A DNA stretch of 64,000 bases from Patescibacteria group bacterium (lineage in GTDB: Bacteria > Patescibacteriota > Gracilibacteria > Peribacterales > Peribacteraceae). This document shows, piece after piece, positions 17,791-28,112 of this stretch. The position numbers and the translations under genes were made by a program. A model generated the notes under the pieces. It was given only the letters and a program-made list of their open reading frames with translations, had not been told where the DNA came from and searched no databases. The first letter of the stretch is position 1. Each line of letters begins with the position of its first letter. The stretch covers positions 1 to 64,000 of the forward strand of contig JAHIYH010000040.1 in NCBI GenBank assembly GCA_018814875.1, written 5' to 3'.

Positions 17791-18022
17791 AAATTTGGGG
17801 GAAGAACGCCAAAATGATACTTATTCTTGTCATACATTGTCCATGCTTTTGTGCGTTATTGTCCCCTGTTAAAGCAAAATATTCCCAAGTAAAGAGGCTT
17901 TAAGTGTATTGAGGCTGATATACTCGTCTTATGCAGACTCTTCTTTGCTTACATGGGCTTGCCCCGCACTTCTCGCCGCAGCAAGATAGTGCGCACTGTT
18001 TGTTTTTCTTTATTTCTGAATA

Positions 18023-18748
18023 ATGAAAATTGTTCTACTTTGCCTTCATGGGTGGGGCGGCTCCAAAGAATCGTTCACAGAGCTTCGCCAAGCCCTCCAA
18101 GGTAGTGATATCGAAATTCTTACACCAGACCTTCCTGGTTTTGGGGCAGAACCTGAGCCTGATCGTCCGTGGACCGTGGATGATTATGCAAAGTGGATTG
18201 AGAATTGGCTAGAAGCTAGAAGCTATAAGCTAGAAGCTATATCAATTATTGCCCATTCTCATGGCGGTCGAATCGCCATCAAACTAGCCCAGAGAGGAAA
18301 TTTGAACATTGATCATCTCTATCTCTGTGCAGCCGCCGGAATCAAAAGGAAGAAACATCTAAAAAGATCTATAGGACTAACATTCGCCAAAGTCGGGAAT
18401 ACAATCCTCTCCATTCCCGGATTACATCTACTCAAACCTGTCGGGAAAAAAGTTCTATACAAAATTCTACGTGTTCATGACTACGAACGTGCTTCTCAAC
18501 TTATGCAAAAGACACTACAAAATGTTACAAATGAAGATCTACGACCTTTACTCTCTAACATTACTATTCCCACTGATATTTTCTGGGGAGAAGATGATAC
18601 TATGACCCCTATTGAAGACGCACACATCATGCATGAAGCAATTAAAGGAAGCTCTTTGCATACTTACCCCGGAGTGCGCCATGGAGTACACAGGGATAAA
18701 GCTAGAGAGATTGCAGAAGTTATTATAAAAAGTCTGAACCACGGATAA
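18023..18748 (+). CDS. Alpha/beta hydrolase
   Basis: LHGWGGSKESF, IAHSHGGRIA, YPGVRHGVHRDK. Confidence 0.9.
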   Translation: MKIVLLCLHGWGGSKESFTELRQALQGSDIEILTPDLPGFGAEPEPDRPWTVDDYAKWIENWLEARSYKLEAISIIAHSHGGRIAIKLAQRGNLNIDHLYLCAAAGIKRKKHLKRSIGLTFAKVGNTILSIPGLHLLKPVGKKVLYKILRVHDYERASQLMQKTLQNVTNEDLRPLLSNITIPTDIFWGEDDTMTPIEDAHIMHEAIKGSSLHTYPGVRHGVHRDKAREIAEVIIKSLNHG

Positions 18749-18849
18749 CACGGATTGCACAGATTACACGGATTACTTTCACCTATATACAATATTATTT
18801 AAACATTTATATGCGAAATCCGTGTAATATGCGTAATCTGTGGTTCAGA
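18733..18849. repeat. Inverted repeat pair (tctgaaccacggat...cacggatt / aatccgtgtaat...ctgtggttcaga)
   Basis: Arms read directly; related to the pair around the GxxExxY gene. Confidence 0.85.
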
Positions 18850-18875
18850 CATTATAAGCTACAATTAAGACATCC

Positions 18876-20483
18876 ATGAATCCCTTATTTCTCGCCTTCC
18901 TCACTACTGCGGCCTCGCTTTCGCCACTCATAACGTTTGCTTCTCTCTGGCAAATCAAAGAATGGCGTATCGATAGGCTTCGTGAGCATTTAAGAAGCGA
19001 AGGAATATTAAGACAACTTTTTGGAGTAACAAGACCCGCATTCCTTGGTTTCTTTGGATTCCTTGGTTTCTTTGGATTCCTTTCCAGAGACTTGTGGCCC
19101 ATCACAACACTTGCTGTATACATTGCAATCAGCGCACTCCAAATCATTCTACATCGCCATCCAAAACCAGTCTGGACAAAAAAGGCTCTGACTCTTATTG
19201 GCACAGCAATTCTACTCACGTTTGTTACAAGCTTTTACAACTGTCAACTGCCTGTCCTGCTTGCACTGAGCAGCATCGAAGTGAGCGTAATCGAAGGGTC
19301 AACTGTCAACTGTCAACTGTCAACTGTCATCATTCCTCTCTTGCAACCGTTCTTCTTATTCATGGCCTGGATCCTCTGGTCACCATTAGATAAATATCTC
19401 AAAGCTCGCATTATGTATCGCGCACAACAACTACGTGCAAGCCGTTCAAATCTAACTGTGATTGGCATCACAGGAAGCGTAGGTAAGAGTACAACTAAAG
19501 AACTGCTCACGCATGTACTAGCAGATAAGCAGCCGCTCACAACTCCAGATCATGTAAATACAGAAATGGGCGTATCAAAATGGATTATCTCTACACTACC
19601 AAAAAATCCAGATTCTCAGATCATGATAGTAGAAATGGGAGCATATCAGGCAGGTGAGATTGCAATTTTGTGCAGCATCACTCAGCCAACAATAGGGGTG
19701 GTTACATTCATTGGAACACAGCACATAGCACTATTCGGTTCTCAGGAAGCTCTTTGCCAGGCAAAGGGGGAGCTGGTTGCGTCACTGCCTGATGATGGTA
19801 ATGCATTTCTTAACATGGACAGCTCACTCTGTAGCGGATTGAAGGAGATGTGCGAATGTCATATCACTACTGTCGGAACAGGAGGGGTATCAGACATTGA
19901 AGCATTTGATATAGAGGAAACTTCACACGGAATCACATTCCGCATAAGTGATACAACATTCTCTGTCCCACTTCATGGAACACACAATGTAACTAATGTG
20001 CTACTAGCAATTGCAGTAGCAGAGAAGCTTGGAATGAATCGGTCAGAAATTTCAGAAAAACTTAAAAGTTATCGCCCAGCACAACACACATTTTCCGTTC
20101 GTGAAGAAAATGAAGTCACAATCCTCGATGATACTCACAATTCAAGCCAAGCCAGCTTTAAAGCAGCAATCACTTGGGCCAAATCGCAACCTGCTAAGCA
20201 CAAGATTCTACTCACAAGTGGTTTGATAGAGCTGGGTGAAGTTCAGGACAGAACGCACACGGAACTTGGCACACTTTCTGCCGGCATATTTGACCGCGTT
20301 GTATTTACTCACAAGAAAAGTGCACGTAGTTTTGCACGAGGATATGGACAAGACGTAGAAATTTTTACAAAACATGTTGAAAAAATTGAATCAGACTCAC
20401 TATTGGTTTGTGTAGGAAGAATGTCGCAAACTACGATCAAATTATTACTTCCACAAACAAAAACCAGCCAACCATCAAACTAG
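18876..20483 (+). CDS. Mur ligase (MurF-like) with N-terminal membrane region
   Basis: GITGSVGKSTTKELLTHVL, ILDDTHNSSQASFKAAI; hydrophobic N-terminal ~170 aa. Confidence 0.85.
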   Translation: MNPLFLAFLTTAASLSPLITFASLWQIKEWRIDRLREHLRSEGILRQLFGVTRPAFLGFFGFLGFFGFLSRDLWPITTLAVYIAISALQIILHRHPKPVWTKKALTLIGTAILLTFVTSFYNCQLPVLLALSSIEVSVIEGSTVNCQLSTVIIPLLQPFFLFMAWILWSPLDKYLKARIMYRAQQLRASRSNLTVIGITGSVGKSTTKELLTHVLADKQPLTTPDHVNTEMGVSKWIISTLPKNPDSQIMIVEMGAYQAGEIAILCSITQPTIGVVTFIGTQHIALFGSQEALCQAKGELVASLPDDGNAFLNMDSSLCSGLKEMCECHITTVGTGGVSDIEAFDIEETSHGITFRISDTTFSVPLHGTHNVTNVLLAIAVAEKLGMNRSEISEKLKSYRPAQHTFSVREENEVTILDDTHNSSQASFKAAITWAKSQPAKHKILLTSGLIELGEVQDRTHTELGTLSAGIFDRVVFTHKKSARSFARGYGQDVEIFTKHVEKIESDSLLVCVGRMSQTTIKLLLPQTKTSQPSN

Positions 20484-20505
20484 TAAGATATTTCTTCTGG
20501 TAGTT

Positions 20506-21762
20506 TTGGCTTTACAAATAACTCGAATGCTCATCTCCCCCATCCATCACACATTTGCCCCACACGTTAACATTCATTACATAATGAGAGCGTTTTTGAT
20601 ACTGCTCGCACCGTGGAAGTGGCGCTCAGGTAACAGTTTAAAACTCCTATCACAAGAGCTTGAACAGAGACTAAACGCAGATGCTTACCTCTTTGCCTCT
20701 GGGCGTGAGGCGCTCTGTGCTCTTCTACGCACTCTTGAGCTACGCAATGGTGAAGAAGTGATAGTTCAAGGCTACACATGCGTTGCAGTCTCCAATGCCA
20801 TCCACACCGCAGGTGGTGTGCCAATCTACGCAGACATAGATCGCGAAACTCTGAACATGACTGTTGAATCGGTCGATGAAATGATTACTCAGAGAACCAA
20901 AGCAATCATCTGCCAACACACCTTTGGTATTCCATCACCTACAAAAGAGCTCAAAGAATTATGCACAAAAAAGAATCTCCTTTTGATCGAAGATTGTGCA
21001 CACATTATTCCGGATAAAGACGGACCTGAACAGATTGGTAAACATGGTGACTTCATCTTCTACAGCTTTGGACGTGACAAAGCAGTATCCGGCATCACAG
21101 GAGGAGCACTCTTCTCCAGAAAGAGTGATGTTTCACTCAAACTGAACGAAGAATACAAACACACGACCACATTAAGTTACTTCATCATTCTCCGTTATCT
21201 TACTTATCCATTTGTGTACGCCATCGCAAAACCATTTTATGGGCTCTTCATAGGAAAAGCTTTCCTCTATCTTCTCAAGAAAATCAAATGGATGGTTCCG
21301 GTTCTAACAAAACAAGAAAAAGAAGGACATCAGTCCCCTATTGCACATCAACTTCCAAACGCTTTAGCATTTTTGATAATCGGACAGTTCAAACGTTTAA
21401 ATATAATTAATGATCACCGCCGAAAACTGACTAAGTTCTATTTGGAAGAAGGCAAGAAGCATAATTGGCCAGTTCCTGATGGAATTAAATCTGACATGCC
21501 ACTCCAAAAGTTCCCGCTCTTTGTCCGAAACGCAGGAGACATTCGAGCTCAACTCAAGAAGAAGAATATTCACTTAGATGACGGATGGACCGGCTGTGTG
21601 GTCTGCCCTTCTACTATTTATCTGGATCCTACGAATTATGTCCCCGGAAGCGATCCTGAGGCAGAATCCGCTTGTGAGCAGATTTTGTCTTTGCCTACTC
21701 ATCCAACGATGTCGATGAAACAAGCTAAGGAAATGTCTAGACAACTTAACAGGCTATTGTAG
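20506..21762 (+). CDS. DegT/DnrJ/EryC1/StrS aminotransferase
   Basis: VIVQGYTCVAVSNAIHTAGGVPIYADID, LLIEDCAHIIP, YSFGRDKAVSGITGGAL; start may be at 20584. Confidence 0.9.
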   Translation: MALQITRMLISPIHHTFAPHVNIHYIMRAFLILLAPWKWRSGNSLKLLSQELEQRLNADAYLFASGREALCALLRTLELRNGEEVIVQGYTCVAVSNAIHTAGGVPIYADIDRETLNMTVESVDEMITQRTKAIICQHTFGIPSPTKELKELCTKKNLLLIEDCAHIIPDKDGPEQIGKHGDFIFYSFGRDKAVSGITGGALFSRKSDVSLKLNEEYKHTTTLSYFIILRYLTYPFVYAIAKPFYGLFIGKAFLYLLKKIKWMVPVLTKQEKEGHQSPIAHQLPNALAFLIIGQFKRLNIINDHRRKLTKFYLEEGKKHNWPVPDGIKSDMPLQKFPLFVRNAGDIRAQLKKKNIHLDDGWTGCVVCPSTIYLDPTNYVPGSDPEAESACEQILSLPTHPTMSMKQAKEMSRQLNRLL

Positions 21763-21777
21763 AATTCATACTCACAA

Positions 21778-22023
21778 ATGTTTTCCAAAGAACTACCCCC
21801 ATTGGGCATCGAAAGTTCTACAATAGAAACTGTAGTTGAAGACCTATTAGATGGAATTGCTTTTGTCCAAGAAGATCAACGACAACAAACAATAAATCTA
21901 TTAAGAAATTGCTTATTACCCATGTTCAATAGAAGTAACGGTGCATTAGCAGAGGAACTATCTTTGCTTTTGAGTAGAGTTGAGGCAAAAGGTTCACAGA
22001 CTATTCAGCCTTTAGTAAGGTAA
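21778..22023 (+). CDS. Hypothetical protein
   Basis: 81-aa ORF in a co-directional gene run. Confidence 0.5.
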   Translation: MFSKELPPLGIESSTIETVVEDLLDGIAFVQEDQRQQTINLLRNCLLPMFNRSNGALAEELSLLLSRVEAKGSQTIQPLVR

Positions 22024-22033
22024 ACTACTTTCA

Positions 22034-23122
22034 ATGAAAATCTACCAAGCCACAGACAGCCAAGAATGGGATGAGTTCCTTGCATCTCAACCCTATTCCC
22101 CCTTCCTCCAAAGCTGGACAATGGGAGAGGTGTACCGTGACATTGGCGAAGAGTCGGTGCGATTGGAAATGAGAGACGGAAATGAGATAAAAGGAATCTG
22201 CCAAGCGATTGTGGTGAATGCGAAACGAGGGAAGCATTTGGCTGTTCCTTATGGACCTGTTTTGACAATCAACAATCAACAATCAACAATCAACTGTCTC
22301 CTTGAAGAACTAAAAAAAACAGCAAAAGATCACGATTGTTCATTCATTCGTTTAAGTCCTTTTTGGTCTAGAACTACGCCAAGAATCGAAGGAACTAAGC
22401 CTTCCCCGCTTCACCTACTTGCAGAACATATCTGGTATCTACCATTAGCCACCACAGATGCCTGCCAATCAAAACAGAGCTCCCCTCTCCCTGTGGGAGA
22501 GGGGTCGGGGGAGAGGGCAAACAAAACAACATACAAAACAGAAGATGAACTAATGAAGAACATGCGCCAAAATCACAGAAATCTAATTCGACGTGCAACA
22601 AAAGAAGGTGTGGAAGTTGTTGCGTCCCAGAATCCCACTGAAGACATCAAAGAATTCTTCCGCTTATACGACGAAACCAGAAAGCGTCATCACTTTGTCC
22701 CCTATCCAAATAACTTCATCACTTCGCAGCTCAAACACTTCTCTACTCGCAATGAAGCAACTCTCTACCTAGCAAAATATCAAAATGAAGTGATAGCAGC
22801 ATCCGTCCACATGCACTTTGGAGGCGAGACTAGCTATCACCACGGAGCAAGCACTCACAAGTATCCTAAAATCCCTGCAAGTTACCTGTTGCAATGGACT
22901 GCAATTAAGGATGCCATGAAGCGTGGCGACCATATGTACAACTTCTGGGGTATTGCCCCCGAAGGTGCTAAAAAACACCCCTTCCACGGTGTAACACTCT
23001 TTAAAACAGGATTTGGAGGAGAGGTGATGGAACTCCAACACTGCTCCGATCTACCGCTCAGGCCTGCTTACTACGCAACACGTGCGTTTGAGACTTGGAG
23101 AAAGTGGAGACGGGGATTCTGA
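22034..23122 (+). CDS. FemAB/FemX-type peptidoglycan bridge aminoacyltransferase
   Basis: NFWGIAPEGAKKHPFHGVTLFKTGFGGEV, SYHHGAST, KNMRQNHRNLIRRA. Confidence 0.92.
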   Translation: MKIYQATDSQEWDEFLASQPYSPFLQSWTMGEVYRDIGEESVRLEMRDGNEIKGICQAIVVNAKRGKHLAVPYGPVLTINNQQSTINCLLEELKKTAKDHDCSFIRLSPFWSRTTPRIEGTKPSPLHLLAEHIWYLPLATTDACQSKQSSPLPVGEGSGERANKTTYKTEDELMKNMRQNHRNLIRRATKEGVEVVASQNPTEDIKEFFRLYDETRKRHHFVPYPNNFITSQLKHFSTRNEATLYLAKYQNEVIAASVHMHFGGETSYHHGASTHKYPKIPASYLLQWTAIKDAMKRGDHMYNFWGIAPEGAKKHPFHGVTLFKTGFGGEVMELQHCSDLPLRPAYYATRAFETWRKWRRGF

Positions 23123-23234
23123 GTAAACCTAAGAATCCTAAGAAACCAAGGAATTCAGTTTTCTTTCGACCTTTGGATTCTTTGGATTCTTCGGTTTACT
23201 TGGTTTATTCAGATTCTTACAATACACTACCGAC

Positions 23235-23525
23235 ATGTATAAAGAAGTCCCACCAAAGACAATCGAAGAAAAACTCGACGTAATCATAGATCATCTCGAA
23301 GCAATGGATCACCGCGACAGGCTCCGCACTATAGGAGGAACTATAAAAGGAATGATTTCCATGATCCCTATCATCATCTTGGTTGGGAGCATGTGGTACT
23401 TTTACAAGTATGGAGACCAACTACTAGAAAAAATTGCACAGCAAGCAGCCAAGCAGGCAGCAATTGTTACAGAACAAAAAGGGAGCGCTGTTATTCAGAA
23501 ATTTGAGGATTTGATGGGTAGATAG
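23235..23525 (+). CDS. Small membrane hypothetical protein
   Basis: Single TM segment (MIPIIILVGSMWYF). Confidence 0.6.
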   Translation: MYKEVPPKTIEEKLDVIIDHLEAMDHRDRLRTIGGTIKGMISMIPIIILVGSMWYFYKYGDQLLEKIAQQAAKQAAIVTEQKGSAVIQKFEDLMGR

Positions 23526-23532
23526 ACACGAA

Positions 23533-23718
23533 ATGTCCAGTTACTAGTTTTTAGTTTCTGGTTACTAGTTCATTTGATCAAAGCTATTGCAAAACAATCA
23601 GCTACAAGCACGCAGCAACTCTGCCGCAGAGCTACTTCGTTCCATTAGCAACTCATAACCAAAAACTAGCCAACCAGTAACCAGTAACCATCCAACCAGC
23701 CAACCAAAAACCAATAAA
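23533..23718. repeat. Inverted low-complexity repeat (ctagtttttagtttctgg / ccaaaaactagccaaccag...)
   Basis: Arms read directly, between convergent genes. Confidence 0.75.
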
Positions 23719-23719
23719 C

Positions 23720-25144
23720 CTATTCCCCCCTCACCAACCCCACCACCTCATCAGCAGATGCAGATGCAGAGATCACGAAGCTTGGAATTCTGAGCAATTG
23801 ATCACGCATAAACGTACGCTCTTGCCCTGTACCAACTCCCAACAAATATCCTGCTTCTGACACTTTACTTTCAATACGTGAATTAACACCACCCATCGAG
23901 TATGCAAGTGCAAAGACTTCTCTACCCGTATATTCCTCCAAAAGCTTTCGGCTTTGCTTTAGCTCCAGTTCCACCTGCGCATTGGTCAATGATCGCAGAT
24001 CATCTCCCGTATGTGCTGCGGATTGAACGTCATGACCATTCGCAATGAGAGTTAATACTTTCTTCTGCGTAATACCATCCAACCCCAAGTGCTTTGTTTC
24101 GATGAAGATAGTTGCTCTTACATTGCTCGCGCGCAGAACATCCGAAACATCATCTATATTCTCTGGTGTGACGTCCGATACAACCAGTGTAATGGTATTT
24201 GGTTCCAATCGAATATCACGCTCCTCTTGCTCAAGAAGCAGATCCTTGAATTGTCGCAGTGGAATGAACGTGAAGCCCTCTTCTTTTAGGCGACTAATAT
24301 GGCTCGGCATTGCTTTGAGCACTTCACCTTGTGTTAAACGATAATGCACCACAGGTAGTGTAAATTCCACCTGACGAACAAGAAAATTAGGCAAGAATGG
24401 TGAAAGGTATTCACCTGCCACATATCCCTCTTTTCCTTCGAATGGAATACGTGCCCACACATCGTCTTTGCTCAAAACTTTAACAAAGGACTGACCCGGA
24501 AGCTCACCAAGCTTTTCACTATTCGTATCAGCTGATTTACGCACATTCAGGAATCCAAAATCTACAAAGTAGAGATCCTTATATTTCTCTTTCTCTTCAG
24601 TAAGTTTTGCCTCCGAAGTAAGCTTGGAAATATAACGTTGCGCTACAAATCCTTCACGACCTCCCGGAAGCTCCACCTTCGCCCAAGCAGCATTAACAAA
24701 TTCAATCACGGTAACTGTGTCTCCATGATCCAACCGATCGAGAGATCCAGCTGTTACACGTGGTGCATCGCGTACATTCAAAAATTCATTCGTCACTGCA
24801 AACAGATTTTCACCTGTAGCTGCCGGACCGGACCGAATTGCATCGAATGTATTGACCATAGATAAATCAACCACCGGTACTTCGCCCATATTTTGCCCCT
24901 CCAAATATAGAGGAGGACCTCCTTCTGCATCTAACGCAACCATACCATCTTCCGCCTGCTGCGAGAGCTCTTTAAACCGCGCAACATCGTCTTCAGTAAA
25001 CGTAAAATCTTCTGTGGTAGGACTTTCTTCTTTAGGAGAACATCCTGCAAAGAGGATGCCAAAGGAAGCAATAAGCAAAAAGGCTACAAGTGGACGTGTG
25101 GAGTTTACGGATGAACGGCGGCGGCGGCGTAGTGCGGTGGACAT
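23720..25144 (-). CDS. Lipoprotein with two SH3-like domains and polysaccharide deacetylase domain
   Basis: Lipobox FAGC; FLNVRDAPRV / FLNVRKSADT SH3b repeats; TLVVSDVTPENIDDV...GHDVQSAAHTGDDL. Confidence 0.85.
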   Translation of the reverse strand: MSTALRRRRRSSVNSTRPLVAFLLIASFGILFAGCSPKEESPTTEDFTFTEDDVARFKELSQQAEDGMVALDAEGGPPLYLEGQNMGEVPVVDLSMVNTFDAIRSGPAATGENLFAVTNEFLNVRDAPRVTAGSLDRLDHGDTVTVIEFVNAAWAKVELPGGREGFVAQRYISKLTSEAKLTEEKEKYKDLYFVDFGFLNVRKSADTNSEKLGELPGQSFVKVLSKDDVWARIPFEGKEGYVAGEYLSPFLPNFLVRQVEFTLPVVHYRLTQGEVLKAMPSHISRLKEEGFTFIPLRQFKDLLLEQEERDIRLEPNTITLVVSDVTPENIDDVSDVLRASNVRATIFIETKHLGLDGITQKKVLTLIANGHDVQSAAHTGDDLRSLTNAQVELELKQSRKLLEEYTGREVFALAYSMGGVNSRIESKVSEAGYLLGVGTGQERTFMRDQLLRIPSFVISASASADEVVGLVRGE

Positions 25145-25160
25145 AGGAAAGGGAGGAAAA

Positions 25161-26858
25161 CTACATGCGATCAGGCACGCGTATAGTTAGAATTTCTGCT
25201 CCCGTCTTGAGGACAGAAGCAGTAAGTGATGTTAAACAAAGACGCAGAGTACGCGCTGGCTCCTCTGCTTTTAGAATGGGTTCTGAGTTGTAGAATGCGT
25301 TGTATTCCTGACACAACGCGAATAGATAATTCGTGAGAATGTGTGGCATACGCGTATCACGTGCCTGCAAAAGTACCTTTTCAAATTGAAGTAGCACATT
25401 TACCAAGCTGCGCTCTTTGTCTGTGAGATTTTCTACTTCTTCAGGAACATCTACTTCCTCTCTGTCCGCTTTGCGAAGAACCGACCGAGCACGTGCGTGC
25501 GTATACTGAAGATATGGTGCAGAGTTTCCATCAAAACTCAAATATTTATCCCAGTCGAAAACAATATCCATCTTGCGATTTTGGCTCAGAATTCCATAGA
25601 CCAACGATCCAACACCCATCATCTGCCCTAATTCTTCTGAGTCATCGGTTTGGATACTATCGCCATGTTCAGCAATAACTTTATCCGCACGACGAACGGC
25701 TTCATCAAGAACTTCCTCCAGCTTAAGTGCTGTCCCCTTCCGCGTACTCATCTGTTGATCTTTAAATTTCATTCGTCCAAAAATCACATGTTCCAATTGC
25801 GGAAGCTTCCATTCAATTTGCTCACACGTTGCAAAGAGCTGCTCGAAGTGCAATTTTTGTGCAACATCAACAACGTACAAGATAGATTCTGGCTTGAACT
25901 CATCAATGCGATAACGCACCTGTGCCATATCGCGTGTTGAATAAAGTGTCGAACCATCGCTCTTGCGCATCATATAAGGAGACAAATTGGACTCCTCCGG
26001 AAATTCCACAATCAGAGCTCCTTCTTCACCTTCTGTGAAAACTTTCTTCTCCACCCCCTCCTTAATAATTGCTTCCATCTTATCTTCGTAAAAACTCTCT
26101 CCTATTTCCTTATCGAAAGTAACATGAAGTCGCTCATATAGTTTATCCAAATCTTGTTTGCTGACTTCAACTATATTTTTCCAAAACGCACGCAGTTCCT
26201 TGTCACCACCTTCCAACTTTTTGAATGTTGCTCGCGCATCGTCTTCCAAAGAAGGATCGCTCTCTACTTCAGCATGAAAACGTACATATAGAGCTAAAAG
26301 TTCATCAATATCCATTTCTGATACAGGATTTCCTTCGCCCCATTTCTCATACGCAACTGCCAATTTGCCAAACTGTGTCCCCCAATCTCCAAGATAATTC
26401 CATCCAATGGCATCTATACCAGTATGTACAAAAAGATTCTTGAGCGATTGCCCGATAACCGTGCTGAGAATGTGATGAATACCAAGCGGTTTTGCAATAT
26501 TTGGAGCAGAATAATCAATAATAACGGGCGGCCCTTTGCGCTTAACTTTTGCAGTACATGCTGTACGTGTTTCGTTTAGCTGCTTTAGAAGCACCGAAGC
26601 ACTCAGCCAGATATTCACATATCCAGCACCAGCCATTTCCGCATTCTCAATACCCTCTTCCTTCTTCAGTTCTTCTACTAGAATATCTGCAATCTCTTTA
26701 GGATTCTTCTTTAGCTCCTTGGCACATTGCAAAGCAACAGATGTTGACAAATCTCCGTGTCCTTCCTCTTTAGAATACTCCCACTTCACGTCAACCGATG
26801 ATGCATCAAAATGTTTCTTGAGAATTCGCTGTGCCATTGTTATAAGTGAATCATGCAT
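25161..26858 (-). CDS. argS: Arginyl-tRNA synthetase
   Basis: DYSAPNIAKPLGIHHILSTVIGQ, GDWGTQFGKL, YLQYTHARARSVLR, FGRMKFKDQQMSTRKG. Confidence 0.97.
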   Translation of the reverse strand: MHDSLITMAQRILKKHFDASSVDVKWEYSKEEGHGDLSTSVALQCAKELKKNPKEIADILVEELKKEEGIENAEMAGAGYVNIWLSASVLLKQLNETRTACTAKVKRKGPPVIIDYSAPNIAKPLGIHHILSTVIGQSLKNLFVHTGIDAIGWNYLGDWGTQFGKLAVAYEKWGEGNPVSEMDIDELLALYVRFHAEVESDPSLEDDARATFKKLEGGDKELRAFWKNIVEVSKQDLDKLYERLHVTFDKEIGESFYEDKMEAIIKEGVEKKVFTEGEEGALIVEFPEESNLSPYMMRKSDGSTLYSTRDMAQVRYRIDEFKPESILYVVDVAQKLHFEQLFATCEQIEWKLPQLEHVIFGRMKFKDQQMSTRKGTALKLEEVLDEAVRRADKVIAEHGDSIQTDDSEELGQMMGVGSLVYGILSQNRKMDIVFDWDKYLSFDGNSAPYLQYTHARARSVLRKADREEVDVPEEVENLTDKERSLVNVLLQFEKVLLQARDTRMPHILTNYLFALCQEYNAFYNSEPILKAEEPARTLRLCLTSLTASVLKTGAEILTIRVPDRM

Positions 26859-27080
26859 TGAACAAATATACTACTCAGAGATTATAGGAAATGTACCACG
26901 AAAAAACGACCTTTCCACATGAAAACAATATTTGATCTTGCTCAAATTTTATCCTCATGTTTTGAACACAAATTGTGTGCATAGATTCCATTGGGATAAT
27001 AGGGTCAAAATAGTTGATCAGGAAAGTCACGAAGTGTGCTCTGTATTGCGAAAAAACGCAATAAAATGTACAATAGTAGG

Positions 27081-27875
27081 ATGAAATTTAAATTCATTTT
27101 AGTATGTGCTTTGTTTTCTCTCAGCCTTCCACTCGTTAGCTGCAATAAAAGTAGTGACGAAGATGTAGCTGGATCGGTTTTGAGTGTGAGTGGTGCAAAG
27201 AGTTCCGTTTTCTCGGCTATATTAATTTCCAGTGGAAAATCTGACATGCCAGTGCGACCCGGCTCCCCTCTTGGAATGTATGTGAGTCTTTATCTTGCAC
27301 AACAAAATACGTTAGGTGTTATCAGTGCACTTGAAGGTATCGATTCGCAGATTCGACTTGCCCGTGCAGACTCCATTACAGAAGATGAAACATTCTCCCT
27401 GCTTCAGGAATATGGAACAATACTACAGGTAAATATTATCGATACATTGAATCGATCGATACATCGAGAAGATGCATTGAATAAGTATACACTTGCTCTT
27501 AAACAAATGAATATGCGTATGCAACAGAAGCGGACCGAACTGGATCAGAAACTTAAAGATACAGGAGAAAAGAGAAGCGGCGAACGTAAAGAAGTGCGAG
27601 ATATGGAGCGCTCTGTCAAAAGTGCTCTACGGGAGAAGGATTATGCTACTGCTGGACCTAAGCAACAGGAACTTGCGCTACTCGAAGTCGCATTAGCCGA
27701 AACCGAATCAAAAGAAAAGCAAACCAAGAAGGTACTCGATATTGTAAAAGACCTACTGGAAGTGGGCGAAGAGCGTCTGGAAGCCATTACAAAGAATCGT
27801 GAAATCCTGATTGCTGGGCTACAGATTGTCAATGTGCCTGGTATTGAGGAGCTGGGGATCGTGATTGAAGAGTAA
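27081..27875 (+). CDS. Putative coiled-coil lipoprotein
   Basis: Signal/lipobox LSLPLVSC; charged helical region; start placed at MKFKFIL. Confidence 0.75.
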   Translation: MKFKFILVCALFSLSLPLVSCNKSSDEDVAGSVLSVSGAKSSVFSAILISSGKSDMPVRPGSPLGMYVSLYLAQQNTLGVISALEGIDSQIRLARADSITEDETFSLLQEYGTILQVNIIDTLNRSIHREDALNKYTLALKQMNMRMQQKRTELDQKLKDTGEKRSGERKEVRDMERSVKSALREKDYATAGPKQQELALLEVALAETESKEKQTKKVLDIVKDLLEVGEERLEAITKNREILIAGLQIVNVPGIEELGIVIEE

Positions 27876-27896
27876 ATGGCTGTATGAAGAACAAGA

Positions 27897-28045
27897 TCGA
27901 ACTGATTGTTCCATTGTTTTATAATTCCATTGTTTCACGGTTCCATTGTTCCATTGTTCCATTGTTCCATTGTTCGCAAGCGATTATCAGATCTTCTGCC
28001 ACTTTAGAACAATGAGACAATGGAGCAATGGAACAATAATTAAGA
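27897..28045. repeat. Inverted repeat of (ttccattg)n / (caatggaa)n units
   Basis: gttccattgttccattgttccattg... and ...caatgagacaatggagcaatggaacaa. Confidence 0.85.
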
Positions 28046-28112
28046 TTATGCAAGTACTCCCACATTCTCAAAACAGAGGTTTTCCGCTATAATAAAAGGA
28101 TTTACTCGACTT

